Shown here: piece after piece, positions 6,404 through 12,769 of the stretch
How positions within the stretch are numbered: position 1 is the stretch's first letter
Layout of the letters: the number at the start of each line of letters is the position of its first letter
Source of the DNA: an uncultured Haemophilus sp.
GTDB lineage: Bacteria; Pseudomonadota; Gammaproteobacteria; Enterobacterales; Pasteurellaceae
Assembly (NCBI GenBank): GCA_902481695.1
Contig: CABSXY010000017.1
Coordinates: forward strand, 1-15,795
Length of the DNA stretch: 15,795 bases
Direction: 5' to 3'
Notes under the pieces: model-generated
What the model saw: only the letters and a program-made list of their open reading frames with translations
Told to the model about the DNA's origin: nothing
Database searches by the model: none
Program-made: the position numbers and the translations under genes

Positions 6404-7096
6404 ATGAAATTAGACATTGTTTATCAGACGGATGATTTTATCATTATTTATAAGCCTTGTGGGCTAAGTGTGCATAAAGATCAAAGTAAAATTGGTTTAA
6501 CCACTTTGCTTGCCAGGCAGCTTAATGTGCCACAAGTCTGGCTTGTACATCGATTAGATAAAGTGACATCAGGTTTACTTATTTTGGCACTAAATGCCGA
6601 AAGTGCGGCTGAATTTTTCCGACTTTTTTCTGAACACCATATCCAAAAGACTTACCTTGCTCTCAGCAATCAAAAGCCCAAAAAGAAACAAGGACTGATT
6701 GTCGGCGATATGCAAAAGTCTCGTAATGGGGCTTGGAAACTTTGCCAATCGAAAGAAAATCCCGCAATTACGCGTTTTGAAAGTGTAAGTTGCGAGCCCA
6801 ATTTACGGTTATTTATTTTAAAACCACAAACCGGTAAAACCCATCAATTGCGTGTGGCAATGAAAAGCTTAGGGAGTCCGATTTTAGGTGATGCGCTTTA
6901 TGGTAAAAACACTGAAAATATTGACCGCACTTATTTGCATGCTGCAAGATTGCAATTTGAATTTAAAGGTCAGTCATTTGATGTGTTTAGCCCACCGAAA
7001 GAAGGGGAGTGGTGGCATCGTCAAGGTGTCATGTCTCAGATTCAAAAATTTAGCTCAATACTAGCGGAGTCAACTGAACAGGAAAAGTGCGGTTAA
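6404..7096 (+). CDS. RluA-family RNA pseudouridine synthase
   Basis: The protein is expected to isomerise specific uridines of rRNA or tRNA to pseudouridine; the exact site is not known from sequence. It has 230 residues and no S4 RNA-binding domain. The RluA catalytic motif is LVHRLDKVTSGLLIL (47-61), with the catalytic Asp52. Motif II is KTYLAL (82-87), and motif III is LKPQTGKTHQLRVAM (139-153). From memory it matches the short Haemophilus/Vibrio Rlu subfamily adjacent to exonuclease III. I chose ATG 6404; a TTG at 6392 in frame would translate the USS itself and is unlikely. The last residues and stop (EKCG-stop) are encoded by another USS. xthA follows 51 bp downstream. Confidence 0.92.
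   Translation: MKLDIVYQTDDFIIIYKPCGLSVHKDQSKIGLTTLLARQLNVPQVWLVHRLDKVTSGLLILALNAESAAEFFRLFSEHHIQKTYLALSNQKPKKKQGLIVGDMQKSRNGAWKLCQSKENPAITRFESVSCEPNLRLFILKPQTGKTHQLRVAMKSLGSPILGDALYGKNTENIDRTYLHAARLQFEFKGQSFDVFSPPKEGEWWHRQGVMSQIQKFSSILAESTEQEKCG
6435..6443 (-). promoter_or_regulatory. Possible extended -10 promoter of cls
   Basis: On the minus strand TGATAAAAT reads as an extended -10 element (TGnTAAAAT), inside the divergent gene. This would give cls a leader of about 40-45 nt. No convincing -35 box is seen. Confidence 0.3.
6924..6932 (-). repeat. DNA uptake signal sequence (USS)
   Basis: Perfect ACCGCACTT inside the pseudouridine synthase gene. It encodes Asp-Arg-Thr-Tyr around residues 174-177. 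Confidence 0.85.
7085..7093 (+). repeat. DNA uptake signal sequence at a gene end
   Basis: Perfect AAGTGCGGT that encodes the final Lys-Cys-Gly and reaches the stop codon of the pseudouridine synthase. That gene thus has a USS at both ends and one inside, plus a one-mismatch copy at 6601-6609. Confidence 0.88.
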
Positions 7097-7112
7097 GATT
7101 TCAATTATTTTG

Positions 7113-7118
7113 TATAAT
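7113..7118 (+). promoter_or_regulatory. -10 element of the xthA promoter
   Basis: A perfect TATAAT lies in the 51-bp gap before xthA, with a start expected near 7125. The -35 is poor (GGTTAA at 16-bp spacing). A Shine-Dalgarno TAGGAA (7137-7142) follows. Confidence 0.5.
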
Positions 7119-7147
7119 AGACCCAATTTTTCACATTAGGAACAAAA

Positions 7148-7951
7148 ATGAAATTTATCTCTTTTAATATTAATGGCTTACGTGCACGTCCTCATCAACT
7201 TGAAGCAATTATTGAAAAATACCAACCGGATGTGATTGGTTTACAAGAAATCAAAGTGGCCGATGAGGATTTTCCTTATGCGATTACTGAAAATCTAGGC
7301 TATCACGTTTTTCACCATGGGCAAAAAGGGCATTACGGTGTAGCACTGTTAACCAAACAAGAACCAAAAGCGGTGCGTCGTGGTTTTCCAACAGATAATG
7401 AAGATGCGCAAAAACGCATTATTATGGCGGATTTAGAAACGCCATTTGGTTTATTAACGGTAATTAATGGCTATTTCCCACAGGGCGAAAGTCGTGCACA
7501 TGAAACCAAGTTTCCGGCAAAAGAAAAATTTTATGCGGATCTTCAACGCTATTTAGAACAAGATCATGATAAAGCTAATCCAGTTTTAATTATGGGTGAT
7601 ATGAATATTAGCCCAAGCGATTTAGATATTGGCATTGGCGATGAAAATCGTAAACGTTGGTTGCGTACTGGCAAATGTTCATTCTTACCCGAAGAGCGTG
7701 AATGGTATCAACGCTTATACGATTATGGTTTAGAAGATACGTTCCGTAAATTAAACCCAACAGTCAATGACAAGTTCTCGTGGTTTGATTATCGCTCAAA
7801 AGGTTTCGATGACAACCGTGGATTACGTATCGATCATATTTTAGTGAACCGTCAATTAGCAGAGCGTTGCGTTGATGTCGGTATTGCATTGGATATTCGT
7901 GCGATGGAAAAACCGTCCGATCACGCACCAATATGGGCAGAGTTTAAATAG
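7148..7951 (+). CDS. xthA: Exodeoxyribonuclease III (AP endonuclease)
   Basis: XthA cuts DNA 5' of abasic sites and removes 3' blocking groups in base-excision repair, and it is a 3'-5' exonuclease on duplex DNA. The 267 residues give one exonuclease/endonuclease/phosphatase fold. All active-site residues fall at the E. coli-like positions: Asn7 (NINGLRA), Glu34 (LQEIK), Tyr109, Asp151 and Asn153 (GDMNISP), Asp229 (RIDHIL) and His259 (SDHAPI). The start is fixed by TAGGAA upstream. The stop is nine bases before the next gene, so the two are probably co-transcribed. Confidence 0.98.
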   Translation: MKFISFNINGLRARPHQLEAIIEKYQPDVIGLQEIKVADEDFPYAITENLGYHVFHHGQKGHYGVALLTKQEPKAVRRGFPTDNEDAQKRIIMADLETPFGLLTVINGYFPQGESRAHETKFPAKEKFYADLQRYLEQDHDKANPVLIMGDMNISPSDLDIGIGDENRKRWLRTGKCSFLPEEREWYQRLYDYGLEDTFRKLNPTVNDKFSWFDYRSKGFDDNRGLRIDHILVNRQLAERCVDVGIALDIRAMEKPSDHAPIWAEFK

Positions 7952-7960
7952 GAAAGCAGC

Positions 7961-8734
7961 ATGGATATGGCAAATTGGCAGAATTACCGTTCACAAGTGA
8001 ATGGAATGCCTGCCGTGTTTACCGCAAATATTGAGGATTTAGATGTTTATCATGGTAAACATCTTAGTAAAGTTGTGCAATTTACCGTGCCTTATCAGGG
8101 AGATGAGGATGGTTTGCCGAATGAAGACGAATATGAAAAATTAATTAATCGTCTTTTTAAAACCCTTGCACAATTGACCGCACTTCCAAATGTTTTCTTT
8201 GCAGGGCACTTTATTTGCAACCATCAGGCAAAAATGCATTTCTATTGTGAACACGATGCTTTGCTTAAAGAAACCCTTCAACAACTCGATTTTGTCTCAG
8301 AAATCAATGTGCAGGATGATCCCAATTGGGATACCTATTTCGATTTCTTATTGGCTTCACCATTGGAAATGAAATTAAATGCGACGGAAGAGATTTTGAG
8401 TATGCTGAATAGCAAAGGGCGTAATTTAAGTGATACTTATTTGATTGAGCATACTTTCCATTTTGATGAAGAAGAAAAAATGTTCCCCTTTATGGATGAA
8501 CTAACACTTGGAAAAGTATCTTTCAATACCTTGAAATATTCTAGTCAAGCTATTCAAACTGAAGAAGATGAAACGCCTTACTTTATGGTGAAATTGGAGC
8601 AAGAGCTTTCATTAGACAGTAATGAGATCTTCGAGTGGGTAGAGCGCTTTGAAAAATTAGCTATGGAGTTTTCAGGCGACTATATTGGCTGGGAATGTGA
8701 TAATTTAATGGATGACAGATCATCATTAAATTAG
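7961..8734 (+). CDS. DUF695 / RraB-like two-domain protein (HI0040 family)
   Basis: The 257-residue acidic cytosolic protein has no signal peptide. Residues about 5-140 resemble DUF695 (NWQNYRSQVNGMPAVFTANI at the start). Residues about 145-250 resemble the RNase E-inhibitor RraB fold (NSKGRNLSDTYLIEHTFHF, then an acidic C-terminal half). From memory this architecture is that of the H. influenzae HI0040 family, which also sits beside exonuclease III. A Shine-Dalgarno AGGAAAG (7950-7956) fixes ATG 7961, and the 9-bp gap to xthA suggests an operon. Function is unproven: control of mRNA decay is a guess from the RraB-like half. The stop codon lies in a 21-bp tandem repeat. Confidence 0.85.
   Translation: MDMANWQNYRSQVNGMPAVFTANIEDLDVYHGKHLSKVVQFTVPYQGDEDGLPNEDEYEKLINRLFKTLAQLTALPNVFFAGHFICNHQAKMHFYCEHDALLKETLQQLDFVSEINVQDDPNWDTYFDFLLASPLEMKLNATEEILSMLNSKGRNLSDTYLIEHTFHFDEEEKMFPFMDELTLGKVSFNTLKYSSQAIQTEEDETPYFMVKLEQELSLDSNEIFEWVERFEKLAMEFSGDYIGWECDNLMDDRSSLN
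8177..8185 (-). repeat. DNA uptake signal sequence (USS)
   Basis: Perfect ACCGCACTT inside the DUF695/RraB-like gene, encoding Thr-Ala-Leu of TALPN. Confidence 0.85.
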
Positions 8735-8773
8735 CCAGATAATTCATTAAATTAGCCAGATAATTCATTAAAT
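8723..8773 (+). repeat. 21-bp tandem repeat spanning a stop codon
   Basis: Two perfect 21-bp copies (8723-8743 and 8744-8764) begin TCATTAAATTAGCCAGAT. A third partial copy matches for 9 bp (8765-8773). The unit is seven codons and keeps frame, so each full copy carries an in-frame TAG. The first TAG ends the preceding gene. Confidence 0.9.
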
Positions 8774-8795
8774 CAGTATAGATTAGATAAAAATA

Positions 8796-8818
8796 AAGCC
8801 CATCAACACGATGGGCTT
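8796..8818. terminator. Rho-independent terminator between convergent genes
   Basis: An 8-bp stem AAGCCCAT/ATGGGCTT (8796-8803 with 8811-8818) has a 7-nt loop. On the minus strand the next bases are TATTTTTATC, so it best fits termination of the tRNA-Asn transcript. It could also stop the rightward xthA operon, with a weaker T-rich tail. Confidence 0.8.
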
Positions 8819-8887
8819 AAATTCTTTTGGCTACAAATTTAGGATTCGTAAAAGGAGACAAACGAAAGCTAAACCAAAAGAGAAATT

Positions 8888-8963
8888 TGGCTCCTCCTGC
8901 GGGACTCGAACCTGCGACATATGGATTAACAGTCCACCGTTCTACCGACTGAACTAAGGAGGA
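8888..8963 (-). tRNA. tRNA-Asn (anticodon GTT)
   Basis: The minus strand folds as a full 76-nt tRNA. The acceptor stem pairs TCCTCCT with AGGAGGA. The D-arm contains AGTTCAGTCGGTAGAAC. The anticodon loop CTGTTAA carries GTT (8928-8930). The T-arm GGTTCGAGTCC is typical, the discriminator is G, and CCA is encoded (8888-8890). It is nearly identical to enterobacterial tRNA-Asn. Confidence 0.98.
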
Positions 8964-8994
8964 ATAAATTTGGTATCACAAAGAATAGGCGCGC

Positions 8995-9023
8995 ATTTTA
9001 ATGAGCGACCTGTCGCTTGTCAA
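8995..9023 (-). promoter_or_regulatory. Strong tRNA-Asn promoter with GC-rich discriminator
   Basis: On the minus strand a perfect TTGACA (9018-9023) and TAAAAT (8995-9000) are spaced 17 bp apart. The next bases are GCGCGCC, a GC-rich discriminator typical of stringently controlled stable-RNA promoters. The spacer holds a 14-bp palindrome, AGCGAC-2-GTCGCT (9004-9017). Confidence 0.88.
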
Positions 9024-9065
9024 TACTCAAAATGAAAAAAATCACAAAAAAATTTACCATTTTTG

Positions 9066-9100
9066 CTATCCACAAAGCCTGTGGATAACTTTGTGGATTG
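9066..9100. promoter_or_regulatory. Cluster of three DnaA-box-like sites in an inverted repeat
   Basis: A perfect DnaA box TTATCCACA lies on the minus strand (9080-9088), flanked by CTATCCACA (9066-9074, + strand) and CAATCCACA (9092-9100, minus strand). ATCCACAAAG (9068-9077) and CTTTGTGGAT (9089-9098) form a perfect 10-bp inverted repeat around the central box. It lies about 45 bp upstream of the tRNA -35 box and about 220 bp upstream of the uvrB promoter. The rest of 9101-9315 is AT-rich with no gene I can support; it includes a TTGACA at 9255-9260 without a well-placed -10. Confidence 0.65.
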
Positions 9101-9315
9101 TTTTTGTTTAAAATGGTCAACCACTGGTGCAGACTGGCTTTGTCTCAAATTGTTCATCTATTAGCCATTCGTTGATAATTGTTTAAATATCAATATGTTA
9201 TATAAAGTCCAGCAAAAAAAATAAAATATTTTTTAATTTTGAAGTGTTTAAGACTTGACACGCCTAAGTGTGTGTAAAACTTGGATTTTTATCGCTCAAT
9301 TTGGAGTAATAAATG

Positions 9316-9324
9316 TGCTAAAAT
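9316..9324 (+). promoter_or_regulatory. Extended -10 promoter of uvrB
   Basis: TGCTAAAAT fits the extended -10 pattern TGnTAAAAT. The transcript would start near 9331, giving a leader of about 33 nt. No good -35 and no LexA operator (CTGT-N8-ACAG) is visible between 9024 and 9363. Confidence 0.5.
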
Positions 9325-9354
9325 AGCTCCACTTCTAAAATACCTAAAAAATTG

Positions 9355-9363
9355 ACCGCACTT
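9355..9363 (-). repeat. DNA uptake signal sequence directly abutting the uvrB start
   Basis: Perfect ACCGCACTT ends one base before the uvrB ATG at 9364. The 15-mer TTGACCGCACTTATG is identical to that at the pseudouridine synthase start (6392-6406). Confidence 0.9.
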
Positions 9364-11430
9364 ATGGCAGAGAAAATTAATACTAAGCCTTTTATCCTTC
9401 ATTCCGATTTTAAACCTTCCGGTGATCAACCCCAAGCAATCGAAAAATTAGTCGAAAATTTAGAGGATGGTTTGGCGCATCAAACCCTTCTCGGGGTAAC
9501 GGGATCGGGTAAAACCTTTACTATTGCAAATGTTATTGCGACATTAAATCGTCCCGCAATGTTACTTGCCCCCAATAAAACGCTTGCGGCTCAGCTTTAT
9601 GCAGAAATGAAAGCGTTCTTTCCTGAAAACGCGGTGGAATATTTCGTCTCATACTATGATTATTATCAGCCGGAAGCTTATGTACCGAGTAGTGATACGT
9701 TTATTGAAAAAGATGCTTCTATTAATGATCAGATTGAACAGATGCGTCTTTCGGCTACCAAGTCGTTCTTAGAGCGTCGAGATACTATCGTAGTCGCATC
9801 TGTTTCGGCAATTTATGGTTTGGGAGACCCTGATAGCTATTTGCAAATGATGTTGCATTTACAACAAGGGGCAATTATCGATCAACGTCAGATTTTAGCG
9901 AAGTTGGCGGAATTACAATATACAAGAAACGATCAAGCTTTTCAGCGTGGTACATTCCGAGTGCGTGGCGAAGTGATTGATATTTTCCCTGCAGAATCTG
10001 ACGATCGTGCGGTAAGAATTGAATTATTTGATGATGAAATTGAACGCTTAAGTTTATTTGATCCTTTAACGGGTACAAGTTTTGGCTCTGTTCCGCGTTT
10101 TACAGTGTATCCGAAAACCCACTATGTAACACCAAGAGAGCGTATTTTAGATGCCATTGAAAAAATCAAAGCGGAGCTTGTGCAACGCCGTGAATATTTC
10201 ATCAAAGAGCATAAATTGTTGGAAGAGCAGCGTATTACCCAACGTACACAATTTGACATTGAGATGATGAATGAGCTCGGCTATTGCTCAGGCATCGAAA
10301 ACTATTCACGCTATCTTTCTGGTCGAAATGAAGGCGAACCGCCTCCGACATTGTTTGATTATATGCCGTCTGATGCGATTTTGATTATTGATGAATCACA
10401 CGTGACTGTACCGCAAATTGGTGGTATGTATCGTGGAGACCGTTCTCGTAAAGAAACCTTGGTGGAATATGGTTTCCGTTTGCCTTCTGCATTGGATAAC
10501 CGTCCATTACGCTTTGAAGAGTTTGAGCGTTTAGCGCCACAGACGATTTACGTTTCCGCAACACCAGGCCCTTATGAGTTGGAAAAATCAGGCAGTGAAA
10601 TTGTCGATCAGGTAGTACGTCCAACGGGCTTACTCGATCCGCAAATTGAAATTCGTCCAGTATCCATTCAAGTGGATGATTTGCTCTCCGAAGCGCGTCA
10701 AAGAGCGGATAAAAATGAACGTGTTTTAGTGACGACGCTGACGAAGAAAATGGCGGAAGATTTAACGGATTACTTAGACGAACACGGAATTCGTGTGCGT
10801 TATTTGCATTCAGATATTGATACCGTTGAGCGTGTAGAGATTATTCGTGATTTACGTTTAGGCGAATTTGATGTATTGGTTGGTATCAACTTGTTACGTG
10901 AGGGCTTAGATATTCCAGAGGTTTCTCTTGTAGCGATTTTAGATGCCGATAAAGAAGGTTTCTTGCGTTCTGAACGTTCCTTAATCCAAACCATCGGTCG
11001 TGCTGCTCGAAACTTAAATGGTAAAGCAATTTTGTATGCTGATAGCATCACTAAATCTATGGAAAAAGCCATTACCGAAACGAATCGCCGTCGTGAAAAA
11101 CAAATGAAATACAATGAAGAGCATGGTATTGTTCCACAGGCATTGAATAAGAAAGTCGGCGAATTATTAGATATTGGTCAAGGTGCAAATCAAAAAGCGA
11201 AATCGAAACAGCGTGGAAAAACGGCAGCTGAACCGACCGCACTTTACAATGCACCTAAATCAGCCAAAGAATTCCAACAACAAATTAAGAAATTGGAACA
11301 ACAAATGTATAAATTTGCTCAAGATCTTGAGTTTGAAAAAGCGGCCGCAGTACGCGATCAGCTTCATCAATTGAGAGAGCAGTTTATGGTATCTAATAAT
11401 ATTAATGAAGTAGGTAGAAGTTATTTATAA
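9364..11430 (+). CDS. uvrB: UvrABC excinuclease subunit B
   Basis: UvrB is the damage-verifying helicase of nucleotide excision repair: it is loaded by UvrA and then recruits UvrC. From ATG 9364 it has 688 residues, slightly longer than the E. coli protein because of a short C-terminal tail. Motifs in order: Walker A GVTGSGKTF (44-52, Lys50), the DNA-clamping beta-hairpin SYYDYYQPEAYVP (96-108), DEAD-type box IIDESH (341-346), motif VI QTIGRAARN (542-550) and a UVR domain (about 636-672) for UvrC contact. A TTG at 9352 in frame would only translate the USS. No Shine-Dalgarno is seen. A USS encodes PTAL (625-628) in the variable linker before the UVR domain. Confidence 0.98.
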   Translation: MAEKINTKPFILHSDFKPSGDQPQAIEKLVENLEDGLAHQTLLGVTGSGKTFTIANVIATLNRPAMLLAPNKTLAAQLYAEMKAFFPENAVEYFVSYYDYYQPEAYVPSSDTFIEKDASINDQIEQMRLSATKSFLERRDTIVVASVSAIYGLGDPDSYLQMMLHLQQGAIIDQRQILAKLAELQYTRNDQAFQRGTFRVRGEVIDIFPAESDDRAVRIELFDDEIERLSLFDPLTGTSFGSVPRFTVYPKTHYVTPRERILDAIEKIKAELVQRREYFIKEHKLLEEQRITQRTQFDIEMMNELGYCSGIENYSRYLSGRNEGEPPPTLFDYMPSDAILIIDESHVTVPQIGGMYRGDRSRKETLVEYGFRLPSALDNRPLRFEEFERLAPQTIYVSATPGPYELEKSGSEIVDQVVRPTGLLDPQIEIRPVSIQVDDLLSEARQRADKNERVLVTTLTKKMAEDLTDYLDEHGIRVRYLHSDIDTVERVEIIRDLRLGEFDVLVGINLLREGLDIPEVSLVAILDADKEGFLRSERSLIQTIGRAARNLNGKAILYADSITKSMEKAITETNRRREKQMKYNEEHGIVPQALNKKVGELLDIGQGANQKAKSKQRGKTAAEPTALYNAPKSAKEFQQQIKKLEQQMYKFAQDLEFEKAAAVRDQLHQLREQFMVSNNINEVGRSYL
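11236..11244 (-). repeat. DNA uptake signal sequence (USS)
   Basis: Perfect ACCGCACTT in the poorly conserved linker of uvrB, where an inserted USS is easily tolerated. Confidence 0.88.
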
Positions 11431-11435
11431 TTAAT

Positions 11436-11471
11436 AGCGATAGACCATTTTATGGTGGTGCTTATATCGTT
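11436..11471 (+). terminator. Possible weak terminator or structured element after uvrB
   Basis: AGCGATA/TATCGTT (11436-11442 with 11465-11471, one G-U pair) encloses a small hairpin ACCAT-TTT-ATGGT (11444-11456). A short TTTTT run (11479-11483) follows. The structure is imperfect, so uvrB termination here is only a suggestion. Confidence 0.25.
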
Positions 11472-11473
11472 GA

Positions 11474-11809
11474 CTAGATTTTTATACTTCCATCAAAGTT
11501 AGTGTCAAAACCATCAGTATATTTATCTAAACTTAGTTCAAGTTTATTTTGGATTTCTCTAATCCAAAAAACAAAATTGAAGAAAATATGAGTGTTTTCA
11601 ATATTTACCTCAAATATACCGTTGTCTTGATGCGAAATCTGTAATTGTTCTAATATAGAAATAAACTTATCTATGTTAGATCTTATGTCATCTATGTCGG
11701 CTTTTCTAAGTTCATTAATAAAATAAATTTCATCATTTATATTAATGATTGTAGGATAGTCTATTAACTCTTTATGCAGTAACTCTATCAACATATATTT
11801 TTTAGTCAT
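11474..11809 (-). CDS. Hypothetical protein, very AT-rich orphan ORF
   Basis: I do not recognise this 111-residue protein. It is acidic and rich in Ile, Asn, Asp, Leu and Phe, with no signal peptide and no clear membrane helix, and it looks like a small soluble alpha/beta protein (MTKKYMLIELLHKELIDYPT at the start). Hand counting gives about 24% G+C over 11521-11809, well below the neighbouring genes, which suggests foreign origin or relaxed selection. A TAG lies six codons upstream in frame, so ATG 11809 is the longest start; no Shine-Dalgarno precedes it. It is convergent with uvrB and stands alone. Small AT-rich orphans of this sort are often immunity proteins of polymorphic toxins, but nothing here proves that. 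Confidence 0.5.
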   Translation of the reverse strand: MTKKYMLIELLHKELIDYPTIININDEIYFINELRKADIDDIRSNIDKFISILEQLQISHQDNGIFEVNIENTHIFFNFVFWIREIQNKLELSLDKYTDGFDTNFDGSIKI

Positions 11810-11982
11810 GAGGTTGTAATCTGGCTAGTGTATTCATCATACCAAAATCAACCACACTTTTACCTTCTTAAATTTAAAAATTAAAACAAATTCTTGATTT
11901 ACCATTGACTTTTTGACCTATAGCCCTTACTTTACGGATTGATGTTTCATCAACTTTATTCTTTGTAAAATAAGGAGCTTTT

Positions 11983-12645
11983 ATGCAATCTCGCATTGTG
12001 GTTAATTCACAGGAAGAATCACTACTTAGCACACATAAAGTGCTACGTAATACCTATTTCTTATTGGGATTAACGATGGCATTTTCGGCGGTCGTTGCTT
12101 ATATTTCGATGAGCTTAAACTTGCCTTATCCAAACCTTATCGTATTGCTCGTAGGTTTTTACGGTTTACTTTTTGTCACAAACCGATTGGCAAATAGTGC
12201 GTGGGGGATTTTGGCTGCATTCGCGTTTACAGGGTTTATGGGTTACACCATTGGGCCAATTTTAAATATGTATGTGGCGAGAGGAATGGAAGATTTGATT
12301 ATGCTTGCTTTCGCAGGTACCGCTATCGTCTTCTTTGCATGTTCAGCTTATGTGCTAACAACGAAGAAAGATATGTCTTTCCTTTCTACCGCAATTTTCT
12401 CATTATTTATCGTGTTATTGTTAGGGATTGTGGCAAGCTTCTTCTTCCAAATCCCAGCACTAGCGGTCGGGATCAGTGCATTGTTTGTGGTGTTCTCAAC
12501 AATGACAATCCTTTATGAAACCAGCAATATTATTCACGGTGGCGAAACAAACTATATTCGTGCAACGGTGAGTATTTATGTATCAATTTACAACTTGTTC
12601 ATTAGCTTATTGAGATTACTTTCTATCTTCTCAAGCGATGACTAG
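11983..12645 (+). CDS. BI-1 / YccA family integral membrane protein
   Basis: This inner-membrane protein belongs to the Bax inhibitor-1 (TMBIM) family. Its E. coli relative YccA restrains the FtsH protease, and a Bacillus relative conducts calcium. It has 220 residues with about seven membrane helices after a polar N-terminus (1-22). Signatures are FTGFMGYTIGPIL (82-94) and TILYETSNIIHGGETNYIRA (175-194), with acidic Glu179 and Glu188 in the last third. The start has a strong Shine-Dalgarno AAGGAG (11972-11977). From memory it matches the H. influenzae HI0044 product. The gene stands alone with its own terminator. I see no convincing promoter in 11810-11971. Confidence 0.93.
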   Translation: MQSRIVVNSQEESLLSTHKVLRNTYFLLGLTMAFSAVVAYISMSLNLPYPNLIVLLVGFYGLLFVTNRLANSAWGILAAFAFTGFMGYTIGPILNMYVARGMEDLIMLAFAGTAIVFFACSAYVLTTKKDMSFLSTAIFSLFIVLLLGIVASFFFQIPALAVGISALFVVFSTMTILYETSNIIHGGETNYIRATVSIYVSIYNLFISLLRLLSIFSSDD

Positions 12646-12663
12646 TCAGTATTAAATTTAAAG

Positions 12664-12688
12664 ACGCCCCTTATTAGGGGCGTTTTTT
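12664..12688 (+). terminator. Rho-independent terminator
   Basis: A perfect 7-bp GC-rich stem ACGCCCC/GGGGCGT (12664-12670 with 12677-12683) has loop TTATTA and ends in six T residues. It terminates the BI-1 family gene. Confidence 0.93.
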
Positions 12689-12769
12689 GTTTTGAACTAA
12701 TTTTCTGAAGAGAAGTCTTAGCATGCAGGTTCGCTACTTGAACCTATTGATAATAAAACAGGAGTTTTT

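Noticed and set aside
8821..9060. Integrated element at tRNA-Asn
   Set aside because: No direct repeat of the tRNA 3' end, no integrase and no mobile genes are present on either side.
9113..9175. 20-codon ORF in the tRNA-uvrB gap
   Set aside because: No Shine-Dalgarno, no promoter dedicated to it and no recognisable leader-peptide codon bias; ORFs this short are expected by chance.
9066..9240. Replication origin
   Set aside because: The DnaA boxes and AT-rich stretch are suggestive, but there is no gidA, mnmG, dnaA or other origin-linked gene, no repeated AT 13-mers, and only a small cluster of boxes.
9255..9283. Second uvrB promoter with TTGACA at 9255-9260
   Set aside because: The nearest -10-like hexamer (TAAAAC) is only 14 bp away and nothing suitable lies at 16-18 bp.
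12646..12769. Competence (CRP-S/Sxy) site upstream of the ComEA-like gene
   Set aside because: The best candidate near TTCGCT (12730-12735) matches TGCGA-N6-TCGCA only in its right half. The AGGTTC/GAACCT dyad (12727-12732, 12740-12745) has the wrong sequence and spacing.
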